Position numbers and translations under genes: made by a program
Origin: JAMXLO01 sp041487355
Lineage (GTDB): Bacteria > Pseudomonadota > Alphaproteobacteria > Acetobacterales > Acetobacteraceae
NCBI GenBank assembly: GCA_041487355.1
Contig: JBGPND010000088.1
Coordinates: 1-19,667 of the forward strand
Length of the DNA: 19,667 bases
Reading direction: 5' to 3'
Shown: piece by piece, positions 7,142-14,651 of the stretch
Numbering within the stretch: position 1 is the stretch's first letter
How the letters are laid out: each line of letters starts with the position of its first letter
Notes under the pieces: model-generated
Told to the model about the DNA's origin: nothing
What the model saw: only the letters and a program-made list of their open reading frames with translations
The model's database searches: none

Positions 7142-8758
7142 ATGGCCGACTACGACTACATCATCATTGGCGCCGGTTCGGCTGGCTGCGTGCTGGCCCA
7201 CCGGCTGAGCGAGAACCCGCGCAACAAGGTGCTGTTGCTGGAGGCCGGGCCGAAGGACGATTCCATGTGGATCGCCATTCCAGTCGGCTTCACCAAGCTG
7301 CTCAACAGCGAGCGCTACAACTGGAATTTCGCCACCGAGCCGGAGGACAACGTCAAGGGCCGCTCGATCCCGATTCCCCGCGGCAAGACGCTCGGCGGAT
7401 CGAGCTCGATCAACGGCATGCTGTATGTCCGCGGCAATCCGCTCGACTACGACACCTGGTCGCAGTTCGGCAATCGCGGCTGGTCGTACGAATCGGTGCT
7501 GCCGTATTTCCGCAAGTCGGAGCACTTCGAGCCCGGCGGGGACGAAGCGCGCGGGCGGGGTGGCCTGCTGAACGTCGCCAACATGATCGAGCGCGCCGAA
7601 CTGCTGGATGCGTTCATCGACGCAGCCGCCGCCGAGGGCTATCCGCGCAATCCCGACTACAACAACGGCAAGCAGGAAGGCTTCGGCTACTACCAGGTCA
7701 CCCAGAAAGACGGCAGGCGCTGGTCCACCGCGCGCGCCTTCCTGGACCCGGCGCGCGGCCGCCCGAACCTGCGCGTCGAGACCGAGGCTCACACGACGCG
7801 CATCCTGCTCGAGGGCAAGCGCGCCGTGGGCGTGGAGTATCGCCAGCACGGCCAGACGCATCAGGCGCGCTGCGGCGGCGAGGTGATCCTGTCGGCCGGC
7901 GCGGTGAAGTCGCCGCATGTGCTGGAACTGTCAGGCATCGGCCAGCCGGAACTGCTGCAATCGCTCGGCATCGAGGTTAAGCACGAGCTGCGCGGCGTCG
8001 GCGAGAACTACCGCGACCACTTCGCACCGCGCATGAGCTGGCGCGTGAAGCTGCCGATCACGCTGAACGAGCAGACCCGTGGCCTGGCCTTCGTGAAGGA
8101 GATCATCAAGTACTATACGCAGCATCGCGGTGTACTGACGTTCACCGCCGGTATCGTCTATGGCTTTGTCAGGACGCGGCCGGAATTGGTGGAACCCAAC
8201 GTGCAATACCATTTCGCGCACGCGAGCTACGCCACCGCTGCCACGCGCGTGCTGGATCGCCAGCCTGGCATGACGCTGACGATTTATCAGTGCCGACCGG
8301 AATCCAAGGGCTCGATCCACGCCAGGTCGGCCGATCCGCTGGCGGCGCCGGCGATCCGGCCGAACTTCCTCGCCGAGGAGCTGGATCGCCAGACCGTGGT
8401 CGCCGGCATGAAGATCGGCCGGCGCATCATCGACAACGCGGTGATGGACAAGTACCGCGCCTTCGAGATGAACCCGGGCGATCAGGTGCAGACCGATGAG
8501 GAGTGGCTCGATTTCGCGCGCATGAACGGCCAGACCACCTACCACGTGACCGGCACGTGCAAGATGGGCCACGATCCGATGGCGGTGGTGGACGATGAGT
8601 TGCGCGTGCACGGAATCGCGGGGCTGCGCGTGATCGACGCCTCGATCATGCCGACCCTGGTGTCCGGCAACACCAACGCCGCCGTCATCATGATCGCTGA
8701 GAAGGGCGCCGACATGATCAAGGCCGCGGCGGCGCAGCCGGTGCGTGCCGCCGCCTAG
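7142..8758 (+). CDS. GMC family FAD-dependent oxidoreductase (choline/alcohol dehydrogenase-like)
   Basis: A 538-residue glucose-methanol-choline oxidoreductase. The FAD motif IIGAGSAGCVLAHRL is at residues 7-21, with Glu34 at the end of beta-2. GMC signature 1 (RGKTLGGSSSINGMLYVRG, 80-98) and signature 2 (around GAVKSPHVLELSGIG, about 259-273) are both present. The active-site His468 (YHVTGTCKMG) and Asn510-512 (SGNTN) match the catalytic pair of choline oxidase. It oxidises an alcohol to an aldehyde, passing electrons to the respiratory chain or a carrier. Choline is an attractive guess beside sarcosine oxidase, but many such proteins act on other alcohols. The ATG at 7142 has GGGGGAAC upstream. 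It ends against the dihydroorotase at a shared CTAG. Confidence 0.9.
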   Translation: MADYDYIIIGAGSAGCVLAHRLSENPRNKVLLLEAGPKDDSMWIAIPVGFTKLLNSERYNWNFATEPEDNVKGRSIPIPRGKTLGGSSSINGMLYVRGNPLDYDTWSQFGNRGWSYESVLPYFRKSEHFEPGGDEARGRGGLLNVANMIERAELLDAFIDAAAAEGYPRNPDYNNGKQEGFGYYQVTQKDGRRWSTARAFLDPARGRPNLRVETEAHTTRILLEGKRAVGVEYRQHGQTHQARCGGEVILSAGAVKSPHVLELSGIGQPELLQSLGIEVKHELRGVGENYRDHFAPRMSWRVKLPITLNEQTRGLAFVKEIIKYYTQHRGVLTFTAGIVYGFVRTRPELVEPNVQYHFAHASYATAATRVLDRQPGMTLTIYQCRPESKGSIHARSADPLAAPAIRPNFLAEELDRQTVVAGMKIGRRIIDNAVMDKYRAFEMNPGDQVQTDEEWLDFARMNGQTTYHVTGTCKMGHDPMAVVDDELRVHGIAGLRVIDASIMPTLVSGNTNAAVIMIAEKGADMIKAAAAQPVRAAA

Positions 8759-10077
8759 CCGAAGCGTACCAGCCGTCCGATCGGCGCGCCGAGCACCTCA
8801 TCTTCGCGCATCACCGTCTGGCCGCGCACGATCGTGGCGATCGGCCAGCCGGTGATGTCCATGCCGGCGAACGGCGTCCAGCCGCATGGCGAAACGATCC
8901 AGGATTCCTCGATGCGCCGGCGGCGCTTGAGGTCGACCAGGGTGAAATCCGCGTCGTAGCCCGCGGCGAGACGGCCCTTGCCGACCACACCATAGACGCG
9001 TGCCGGTCCGGCGCACATCAGATCGACCATGCGGCTGAGGGAAAGCCGACCGGCATTCACGTGATGCAGCATCACCGGCACCAGGGTCTGCACCCCGGTG
9101 AGGCCGGCGGGGCAATCCGGCCACGGCAGCAGCTTCTTGTCGCGTGCGTGCGGCGCGTGGTCGGAGCCGATCGTGTCCACCGTGCCGTCATTGATCGCGC
9201 GCCAGCCCGCCTCGAGGTGACGCGGCCCGCGGATCGGCGGGTTCATCACGCCGAAGCCCTTCAGCGTGTCGTAGCAATCAGGCGCCACCTGCGTCAGGTG
9301 GTTCACCAGCATCTCGCAGGTGGCGATGTCGCGGAAGTCCTTCAGGTAGTCGAGTTCCTCGGCGGTGGAGACGTGCAGGATGTGCGCCGGCCGGCCCGTC
9401 GCGCGGGCCAATGCCATCAAACGACGCGTGCCGAGGAACGCAGTTTCTTCGTCGCGCCATTCCATGTGCTTCGAATAGGGATCGCCAGACTTGAACATGT
9501 GGCGGCGTTCCTGCAGCCGGTATTCATCCTCGGAGTGGTAAGCGATGCGCCGGCGCCCCGACCGCATCACGCGTTCCAGGTGTTCGTCGTCCTCCACCAT
9601 CAGATCGCCGGTCGAGCTGCCCGCGAAGATCTTGATCCCGCACACGCCGCGGCCGAGTTCCAGCTTCGCCAGTTCCGGGATGTTCTGCTTGGTGCCGCCG
9701 ACGTAGAGCCCGATGTCGCACCATGATTCGTGTTCGACATACCCTTGCTTCCACGCAAGCCGCTCCGCATCGGTGATCGAGGGCGACGTGTTCGGCATGT
9801 CGAACACTGCCGCAAGCCCGCCCAGCACGGCGGCCTTGGTGCCGGTGGGGATGGTTTCGACCGTCTTGTCCCCCGGATCGCGCAGATGCACGTGCGGATC
9901 GATCAGACCGGGCAGCACGTGAAGACCGCTGGCATCGATGGTCCGCTCGGCGGTCGCGTCCGCAGCGACGCCGAGTGCGGCGATGCGGCCATTGCGCACG
10001 CCGATGTCGGTGCCCTCCACGCCCCAGGGCAGAACGCAATTGCCGTTGCGGATCAGCAGATCGAAATGTGCCGGCAT
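8755..10077 (-). CDS. pyrC: Dihydroorotase-type cyclic amidohydrolase
   Basis: A 440-residue amidohydrolase of the dihydroorotase/allantoinase/hydantoinase superfamily, very like proteins called dihydroorotase in alphaproteobacteria. Metal ligands are visible: HVHLRDPG (His62, His64), a probable carboxylated lysine in GIKIF (Lys149), His181 (AYHSEDEYR), His235 (ILHVSTAEE), and Asp306 in GSDHAPH. NP-P-x-R (279-283) and GVQTLVP are family marks. It would catalyse reversible closure of carbamoyl-aspartate to dihydroorotate in pyrimidine synthesis. No other pyrimidine gene is in the window, so an allantoinase- or hydantoinase-like role is possible and the symbol is tentative. GGAAGGAAG precedes the ATG. 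It is a single-gene unit, converging on the GMC gene. Confidence 0.85.
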   Translation of the reverse strand: MPAHFDLLIRNGNCVLPWGVEGTDIGVRNGRIAALGVAADATAERTIDASGLHVLPGLIDPHVHLRDPGDKTVETIPTGTKAAVLGGLAAVFDMPNTSPSITDAERLAWKQGYVEHESWCDIGLYVGGTKQNIPELAKLELGRGVCGIKIFAGSSTGDLMVEDDEHLERVMRSGRRRIAYHSEDEYRLQERRHMFKSGDPYSKHMEWRDEETAFLGTRRLMALARATGRPAHILHVSTAEELDYLKDFRDIATCEMLVNHLTQVAPDCYDTLKGFGVMNPPIRGPRHLEAGWRAINDGTVDTIGSDHAPHARDKKLLPWPDCPAGLTGVQTLVPVMLHHVNAGRLSLSRMVDLMCAGPARVYGVVGKGRLAAGYDADFTLVDLKRRRRIEESWIVSPCGWTPFAGMDITGWPIATIVRGQTVMREDEVLGAPIGRLVRFG

Positions 10078-10181
10078 GAGTGCTTCCTTCCACCCCTTGA
10101 GGCAGCAAGTAGCACTAAGGATGGCCGGACGTCACGCGGGCGCCGCGATTGCTCGCCCCGCCTTGACAATGAGACGGCCAA

Positions 10182-10196
10182 TGTCAAAGTTTGACA
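10182..10196. promoter_or_regulatory. Palindromic operator candidate for the ParDE pair
   Basis: TGTCAAA-G-TTTGACA is a perfect 7-base inverted repeat with a single central base, 20 bases upstream of the parD start. A further TTGACA lies at 10163-10168, spaced 28 bases from the TTGACA inside the right arm. ParD-type antitoxins bind such palindromes through their ribbon-helix-helix domain and repress their own operon. The TTGACA hexamers might also act as -35 elements, though I see no convincing -10 at the right distance. Confidence 0.55.
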
Positions 10197-10216
10197 CCAT
10201 CGGATGATAGGATTGG

Positions 10217-10522
10217 GTGACAGCCCGCAACGTTAGCCTGACAGATCACCCGGCCTCATTCGTGGACCAGCAAGTGACGAGCGGGCGACACCAGAACGCG
10301 AGCGAAGTGGTACGCGAGGCGCTGCGTCGGTACGAATCGGAGCTTGCTGCCGAGCAGGCCTGCGTCGAGATGATCCGTGGCATTGCGCGGGAAGGCCGTG
10401 AGGCGATCAGGCGCGGCGAGTATGCTTTCATTGACGAGGGCGAGGCACGAGAGGCCCTGTTCCGCCGCGTCACCGGCCGTGTCGACGCAAAGCCGGCAAG
10501 CGGCCGGCGCAGGCGTGGCTGA
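10217..10522 (+). CDS. ParD-like antitoxin
   Basis: A 101-residue type II antitoxin of the ParD/CC2985 group. The N-terminal ribbon-helix-helix DNA-binding domain (about 3-42) reads NVSLTDHPASFVDQQV, then SGRHQNASEVVREALRRYE, which is diagnostic for the family. The C-terminal half, acidic then basic, is the part that wraps the toxin in known complexes; it ends in an RRRRG tail. The start is a GTG at 10217 with no strong Shine-Dalgarno sequence. The last eight bases overlap the toxin start (GTGGCTGA), the usual coupling for these pairs. The palindrome just upstream is the probable autoregulatory site. Confidence 0.88.
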   Translation: MTARNVSLTDHPASFVDQQVTSGRHQNASEVVREALRRYESELAAEQACVEMIRGIAREGREAIRRGEYAFIDEGEAREALFRRVTGRVDAKPASGRRRRG

Positions 10523-10877
10523 GTGGAGGTTATCAAGACCGGCCGAAGCACAGCTCACCCAGGTCCTGGCGAACAGTTTGCAGGGCTGGGGCGAGCCCGG
10601 GCGCGACCGTTACGCCGCCCTTGTCATCGCCGCGATGCAGGATGTCGCCGACGATCCCGATGGCAATGGGTCAAGGCTGATCGAAGGCGCGCTGCGCATC
10701 TACCACATCCGGCACAGCCGACGCCGCACGCCTGATCCTTTGGCTCGCGCGCGTCGGCCGCGGCATATCCTGGTCTATGAGACCGCGACGGACGGCGTGG
10801 TTGACATTCTTGGCCTGTTCTACGACGGCATCCCCGGCGAGTTCGGCGTGCGCCGGGTGCTGGAGGGGTTGGTCTGA
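10515..10877 (+). CDS. ParE-like toxin (RelE/ParE superfamily)
   Basis: A 120-residue RelE/ParE-fold protein starting at GTG 10515 with VAEWRLSRPAEAQLTQVL, the usual ParE opening (beta strand, 'S-x-x-A', then a helix). It continues with LIEGALRIYHIRHSR and, near the C-terminus, HILVYETATDGVVDILGLFYD, matching the ParE core ending in an I-L-x-x-x-H/Y-D strand. Known ParE toxins poison DNA gyrase. The frame is open further upstream, but that part only reads parD in another frame. An insertion of basic residues (RRRTPDPLARARRPRH) makes it slightly longer than typical ParE (about 95-100 residues). It overlaps parD by 8 bases. Confidence 0.85.
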   Translation: MAEWRLSRPAEAQLTQVLANSLQGWGEPGRDRYAALVIAAMQDVADDPDGNGSRLIEGALRIYHIRHSRRRTPDPLARARRPRHILVYETATDGVVDILGLFYDGIPGEFGVRRVLEGLV

Positions 10878-10953
10878 TACCGCCGAGCGGAGACGATGAC
10901 TCGTTGGCGTCAGGCCAGCGAATGAGCTTGTGACGAAACCGGCCAGTTGACCC

Positions 10954-11031
10954 CTGTCATTGCGAGCGGAGCGAAGCAATCTCGTGGAGCATAACGCCCC
11001 CGAGATTGCTTCGCTCCGCTCGCAATGACAG
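10954..11031. repeat. Palindromic dispersed repeat, family B, copy 2 (perfect hairpin)
   Basis: A perfect 31-base inverted repeat. The left arm 10954-10984 begins CTGTCATTGCGAGCGGAGCG, the right arm 11001-11031 ends CGCTCGCAATGACAG, and the loop is 16 bases (10985-11000). The loop is the reverse complement of the loop in the copy at 1977-2058 except for one base, so the two copies are inserted in opposite orientations. It lies between the toxin gene and the asparagine synthetase scrap, and may act as a bidirectional transcript stabiliser or barrier. Confidence 0.9.
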
Positions 11032-11083
11032 CCGGACGTGATACTCGTCGATTGGGTCACACGCTTTTGCGCTGGCACGAGGA

Positions 11084-11200
11084 TTACAAATCAAAACCTG
11101 CGCTCGGCAGTATGTGCCGTCCGCTTGACGGCAGCCCAAGAACGTGCCGCCGCGCCCATAGCGCGCAGACAGCAGCGTCCACGCCGCGAGGCGCGTGCCG
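11084..11200 (-). pseudogene. Remnant of an asparagine synthetase C-terminus, frameshifted
   Basis: Directly after the stop of the membrane protein gene, the minus strand encodes LAAWTLLS, then, one frame over, ALWARRHVLGLPSS. Together these mirror FAAWKLLFYALWHRRHILGLPPT at the end of the intact asparagine synthetase (DNA 11838-11921). By hand alignment, about 70 bases match at roughly four positions in five, with two one-base gaps; one gap breaks the frame between the halves. The second frame ends at a TAA (11084-11086), giving a tail of similar length to the intact gene. It is a 3' scrap of a paralogue, too short and broken to work. The right-hand limit is where the similarity meets the neighbouring stop codon. 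Confidence 0.7.
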
Positions 11201-11812
11201 TCAGCTTTCCTCGATCTGGTCCATCTGCCTTGCGCCGTAGCGCCAGCTCCACGCGATCATCAGGGCGAGGCAGCCGATCCACATCGCCTCGCTGAGCGGC
11301 AGGAACAGGGCGACCGGCACCAGCGGAATGAGGATCAGGCGCAGCGAGGCCTCGACGAGCAGGGCGGCAGCCCAGACCGCCGTGATGCTGCGCATCAGGC
11401 GCCGATACCGCGGCACCGTCTCCCAGAGGGTTTCCGCCTGTTGTCGGTCGGCCGCGTCCCCACCGAGGTTGGCGAGATGGAACACCAGCGGGCGGCGCAC
11501 GAACAGCGATGCCAGGAACACAACGCCGAGCGAACCGGTGAACAGCGAGCCCTTGGCAAGAGCGAGGAAGGGGCTGGTGAAGTACAGCGCGGCGAGGATC
11601 GAAGCGACAGTCGCTACGAGTACGATCATGCCGAGCGCCTGCACCCGCCGCTCGCGGACGAAACCCAGGATGATTGCGGCGATCGGAAACACCGTACCGG
11701 CCGCGAGCGCCTGCACCGTGGCCACGCCCTGATAGCTCAACACCAGGTAGGTGGCGTAGGGCAGCACCGCATTGACGCCGATGTCCCGCAACAGGACCTT
11801 GCGATCGCTCAT
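11201..11812 (-). CDS. VC0807-type integral membrane protein
   Basis: A 203-residue inner-membrane protein with about six hydrophobic segments (roughly 12-28, 34-51, 59-78, 88-106, 144-165 and 166-189) and no extracytoplasmic domain. It resembles the conserved 'VC0807 family', whose function is not known. The MSDRKVLLRDIGVNAVLPY start and the VRERRVQALG loop fit that family as I remember it. The ATG overlaps the asparagine synthetase stop in ATGA, so it is translated with that gene. The frame is open further upstream, but that part only reads asparagine synthetase DNA out of frame. Immediately downstream lies the asparagine synthetase remnant. A transport or membrane-assembly role for a modified glycan or lipid would fit the neighbours but is a guess. 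Confidence 0.8.
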   Translation of the reverse strand: MSDRKVLLRDIGVNAVLPYATYLVLSYQGVATVQALAAGTVFPIAAIILGFVRERRVQALGMIVLVATVASILAALYFTSPFLALAKGSLFTGSLGVVFLASLFVRRPLVFHLANLGGDAADRQQAETLWETVPRYRRLMRSITAVWAAALLVEASLRLILIPLVPVALFLPLSEAMWIGCLALMIAWSWRYGARQMDQIEES

Positions 11813-13572
11813 TGTGCGGCCAGCGTCTCGAACACGTCCCCCGTTGGCGGTAGCCCCAGAATATGCCGGCGGTGCCATAGCGCGTAGAACAGCAGCTTCC
11901 AGGCCGCGAACCCGTGCCGCCAGCGGCGGATGTTGCTGAACAGCGCACGCACCTTGGCCGGATCGGCAATTTCCGCAACGCCTGGCTGCGCGGCCACCAG
12001 CGGCCCCAGCCGCGAACCCTGGCCCTTGATCCACTCGCCGACTGGCACCGTGAACCCCTGCTTCGGCGCGAACGGCCGCGCCACCGGCAGATGCTTTTCC
12101 AGCCATTTGCGCAGGATCCACTTGCCCAGCCCGTCGTGCAGCTTCATCGCATCCGGCAGGCGGAAAGCCGCCTTCGCCACACCAGGATCGAGGAATGGCG
12201 TGCGCCCCTCCACCGCGTGCGCCATCAGGCAGCGGTCCAGCTTCAGCAGCAGATCATGCGGCAGCCAGTCGGCCATGTCGGTCGCCTGCGCCGCAGCCAG
12301 ACGGGAGCGGCCACCTTCGGCAGCCTGCGCCTCCGCCGCGGCAATGCCGTCGCGCCAGACGGAGGGACGCGAGCGCAGCACATCCACCCGGTCGAAGCTG
12401 CCACGCGCCCACATCGCCCGCCCACCCAGCCACCACGGCTTCATCGCGCTGCGGTAGCGGCCGTAGCCGGCGAAGATCTCGTCGCCGCCTTCGCCGCTCA
12501 ACACCACTTTCACGTCCTGCCGCGCGCGGCGTCCCAGAAACCAGGTGGGAATGATCGCGTAATCCGCCGCCGGATCGTCCATGCAGGCGACGATCTCCGG
12601 CAGATGCTGCCAGACCATCCGCTCGTTGATCTCGATCGTCTCGTGCTTCGCCCCCAGCGCCTTCGCCACCGTCGCGGCATGCTCGCGTTCGTCGGCGGCT
12701 CCTGGCGCATCGAAGCCGGCGGTGAATGCCAGCACCGGCTGGCTGTTCAGCCGCGCCATCAACGCAAGCAATGTAGAGCTGTCGATGCCGCCGGACAGGA
12801 ACATGCCATACGGCACGTCGCTCCGCTGGTGCAGATCGACGCTCTCCTCCAGCGCGCGATCGAGCCGCGCCAGCGCCGCGTCCTCGTCGATGTTCTCGGG
12901 CCCGCCCTCGGGAATATGCGACACGCGCCGCCGGTCCAGCACATGGCCATCGGCACAGGTCAGCGTCTCGCCGGGCAGCAGGCGATGAATGCCCTCGAAT
13001 ATCGTCTCGGTGCCGGTGGTGAACTGCAACTGCAGCAGCTCCTCGCGCGCCGCGGGCCGCACCGTGCGCGCAACCAGCCCCGCCTCCAGCAGCGCCTGCG
13101 GCTCGGACGCGAAAGCCAGGCCGCCACTGATCTGCGCGATATACAGCGGCTTGATGCCGAACGGGTCGCGCGTGAGCGTCACAGTACGCTGGACCCGCTC
13201 GTGGATGGCGATCGCATACATGCCGCGCAGATGCTGCGCGTAGTCCGCCCCCTCGCGTAGCCACAAGTGCAGCGGCGGCTCGCAGTCGCTGTTGGTCGCG
13301 AAGTTCACCTCCGGCATCGCCACGCGCAATTCGCGGTAGTTGTAGATCTCGCCGTTGCAGACCAGCGTGGCCGGGCCGGCGAACAACGGCTGGTCGCCGG
13401 TGACCAGATCGATGATCGACAGCCGGTTGTGCACCAGCGCGACGCGACCGACCACAGCGTGGCCGGTGCCATCGGGTCCGCGATGGGCAAGCGTATCGAT
13501 CAGCCGCGACAAGGTGGCGGGGTTGGGCGGCGGCGCCCCGGAGGCGAGGATCAGGCCGGCTATGCCGCACAT
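11809..13572 (-). CDS. asnB: Asparagine synthetase (glutamine-hydrolysing)
   Basis: A 587-residue two-domain amidotransferase. The N-terminal class II glutaminase domain begins MCGIAG with nucleophile Cys2; RGPDG (31-35), the NRLSI segment (49-53), and CNGEIYN (72-78) line the glutamine site. The C-terminal synthetase domain has the ATP PP-loop SGGIDSS (260-266) and SGEGGDEIFAGYGRY (359-373). It amidates aspartate, or a related carboxylate in specialised homologues, using glutamine and ATP. Its place between a glycosyltransferase and a membrane protein, not alone, resembles the AsnB homologues found in surface polysaccharide clusters, so the real substrate may be a sugar acid or peptide. The start abuts the glycosyltransferase stop (TGA-ATG). 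A broken second copy of its 3' end lies beyond the next gene. Confidence 0.92.
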   Translation of the reverse strand: MCGIAGLILASGAPPPNPATLSRLIDTLAHRGPDGTGHAVVGRVALVHNRLSIIDLVTGDQPLFAGPATLVCNGEIYNYRELRVAMPEVNFATNSDCEPPLHLWLREGADYAQHLRGMYAIAIHERVQRTVTLTRDPFGIKPLYIAQISGGLAFASEPQALLEAGLVARTVRPAAREELLQLQFTTGTETIFEGIHRLLPGETLTCADGHVLDRRRVSHIPEGGPENIDEDAALARLDRALEESVDLHQRSDVPYGMFLSGGIDSSTLLALMARLNSQPVLAFTAGFDAPGAADEREHAATVAKALGAKHETIEINERMVWQHLPEIVACMDDPAADYAIIPTWFLGRRARQDVKVVLSGEGGDEIFAGYGRYRSAMKPWWLGGRAMWARGSFDRVDVLRSRPSVWRDGIAAAEAQAAEGGRSRLAAAQATDMADWLPHDLLLKLDRCLMAHAVEGRTPFLDPGVAKAAFRLPDAMKLHDGLGKWILRKWLEKHLPVARPFAPKQGFTVPVGEWIKGQGSRLGPLVAAQPGVAEIADPAKVRALFSNIRRWRHGFAAWKLLFYALWHRRHILGLPPTGDVFETLAAQ

Positions 13573-14592
13573 TCAGGACTTCTCCACGGTCGCGAGAAAC
13601 TGCCGCCAGCGCGCCACCACGGGCGCCTCGGCATGCTCCGCTTCGTAGCGGAGGCGACCCGCTTCGGCCAGGGCCATGGCACGTTCGGGGTCGTCCAGCA
13701 GACTGACCATGGCGTTGGCCAGCGCCCCCGGGTCCTCCGGCGGCACCAGCATCCCGTCGCGTCCGGACGTGATCAGCTCGCGCGGGCCGTCGGCCGCTGC
13801 GGCCACCACGGGGCGGCGAGCGGACCACGCTTCGATCACCACGTTGCCCAGCGGCTCGTGGCGGGACGGGCAGACCAGCAGATCGGCCGCGGCGAGCAGC
13901 GCAGCGGTGTCGCCGCGCCAGCCGGGCAGGTGAAGGCGGTCGGCTACCCGCTCCTGCCGTGCGAGTTCGAGCAGGGCGGCGCGCTCCGGGCCCTCGCCGG
14001 CAATCACGGCATGCACGCCGGGCAGCGCCGGCAGGGCGCGGATCAGCACGTCGAAGCCCTTGTTGGGGTGCAGCCGGCCCAGGGCGAGCACGAGCCGCAC
14101 GCCATTCGGCAGGCCGAGCGATGCTGGTGCAGCGTTTGCCATGTCCGGCGAGAAATTGGGCAGGTGATGCACCCTCGCGGCGGGCCACCCCCGCCGCGTG
14201 ATCCAATCGACGATGCCGCGCGTGTTGCCGATCAGATGGTCGCAGTGCCGGTAGTAGGTCAGGTCGTAGTAGCCGCCGAGCCGCCCGGCGAGCACCCAGT
14301 CGCCGCGCGGCGTGAAGCTTGCCGCACGGTTCATCCACGCCACCGCGACACGTGGGGCGAAACGGCGCAGCACAGTGCGCAACCGGCGGCCGGTCAGCAG
14401 ATCGAACGGACCTCCGAAACCGAGCTGCACAGCGGCAAGACCCGCGGAAGAGAGCCGTCCCGCCCGTGCCGCGTTGCGGCGGATCACCGGCAGAACCGTC
14501 TCGCCCGCGTTTGCCAGGGCGATGGTCAACCGCTCGAAGAACAGCTCCGCCCCGCCGGCGGGCGAACCGGCCATCACCTGTGCGATCCTCAT
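13573..14592 (-). CDS. Glycosyltransferase family 4
   Basis: A 339-residue GT-B fold glycosyltransferase. The N-terminal acceptor domain opens MRIAQVMAGSPAGGAELFFE with the glycine-rich loop. The donor domain has LVLALGRLHPNKGFDVLI, then VIAGEGPERAALLELA, and the family-defining E-x7-E in CPSRHEPLGNVVIEAW, followed by RPVVAAAADGPRELI and DGMLVPPEDPGALA. It would move a nucleotide-activated sugar to a lipid or polysaccharide acceptor at the cytoplasmic face of the membrane. The ATG at 14592 was chosen because it opens the Rossmann strand; a frame extending to 14658 would run into the divergent gene. It leads the operon with asnB and the membrane protein. The linkage and sugar are not predictable. 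Confidence 0.88.
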   Translation of the reverse strand: MRIAQVMAGSPAGGAELFFERLTIALANAGETVLPVIRRNAARAGRLSSAGLAAVQLGFGGPFDLLTGRRLRTVLRRFAPRVAVAWMNRAASFTPRGDWVLAGRLGGYYDLTYYRHCDHLIGNTRGIVDWITRRGWPAARVHHLPNFSPDMANAAPASLGLPNGVRLVLALGRLHPNKGFDVLIRALPALPGVHAVIAGEGPERAALLELARQERVADRLHLPGWRGDTAALLAAADLLVCPSRHEPLGNVVIEAWSARRPVVAAAADGPRELITSGRDGMLVPPEDPGALANAMVSLLDDPERAMALAEAGRLRYEAEHAEAPVVARWRQFLATVEKS

Positions 14593-14651
14593 TGCGACCG
14601 GGTCTCTACCACTTCTTGCGAGCCGCAGCGCCAGGGACCAAGTTTGCATGC

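Noticed and set aside
10246..10558. Minus-strand frames opposite parD
   Set aside because: They are antisense to a well-recognised ribbon-helix-helix antitoxin with an operator and a coupled toxin.
10954..11031. Perfect hairpin considered as an intrinsic terminator for the toxin operon
   Set aside because: No T-run follows on either strand, and the same element occurs elsewhere in a different context, so it is called a dispersed repeat.
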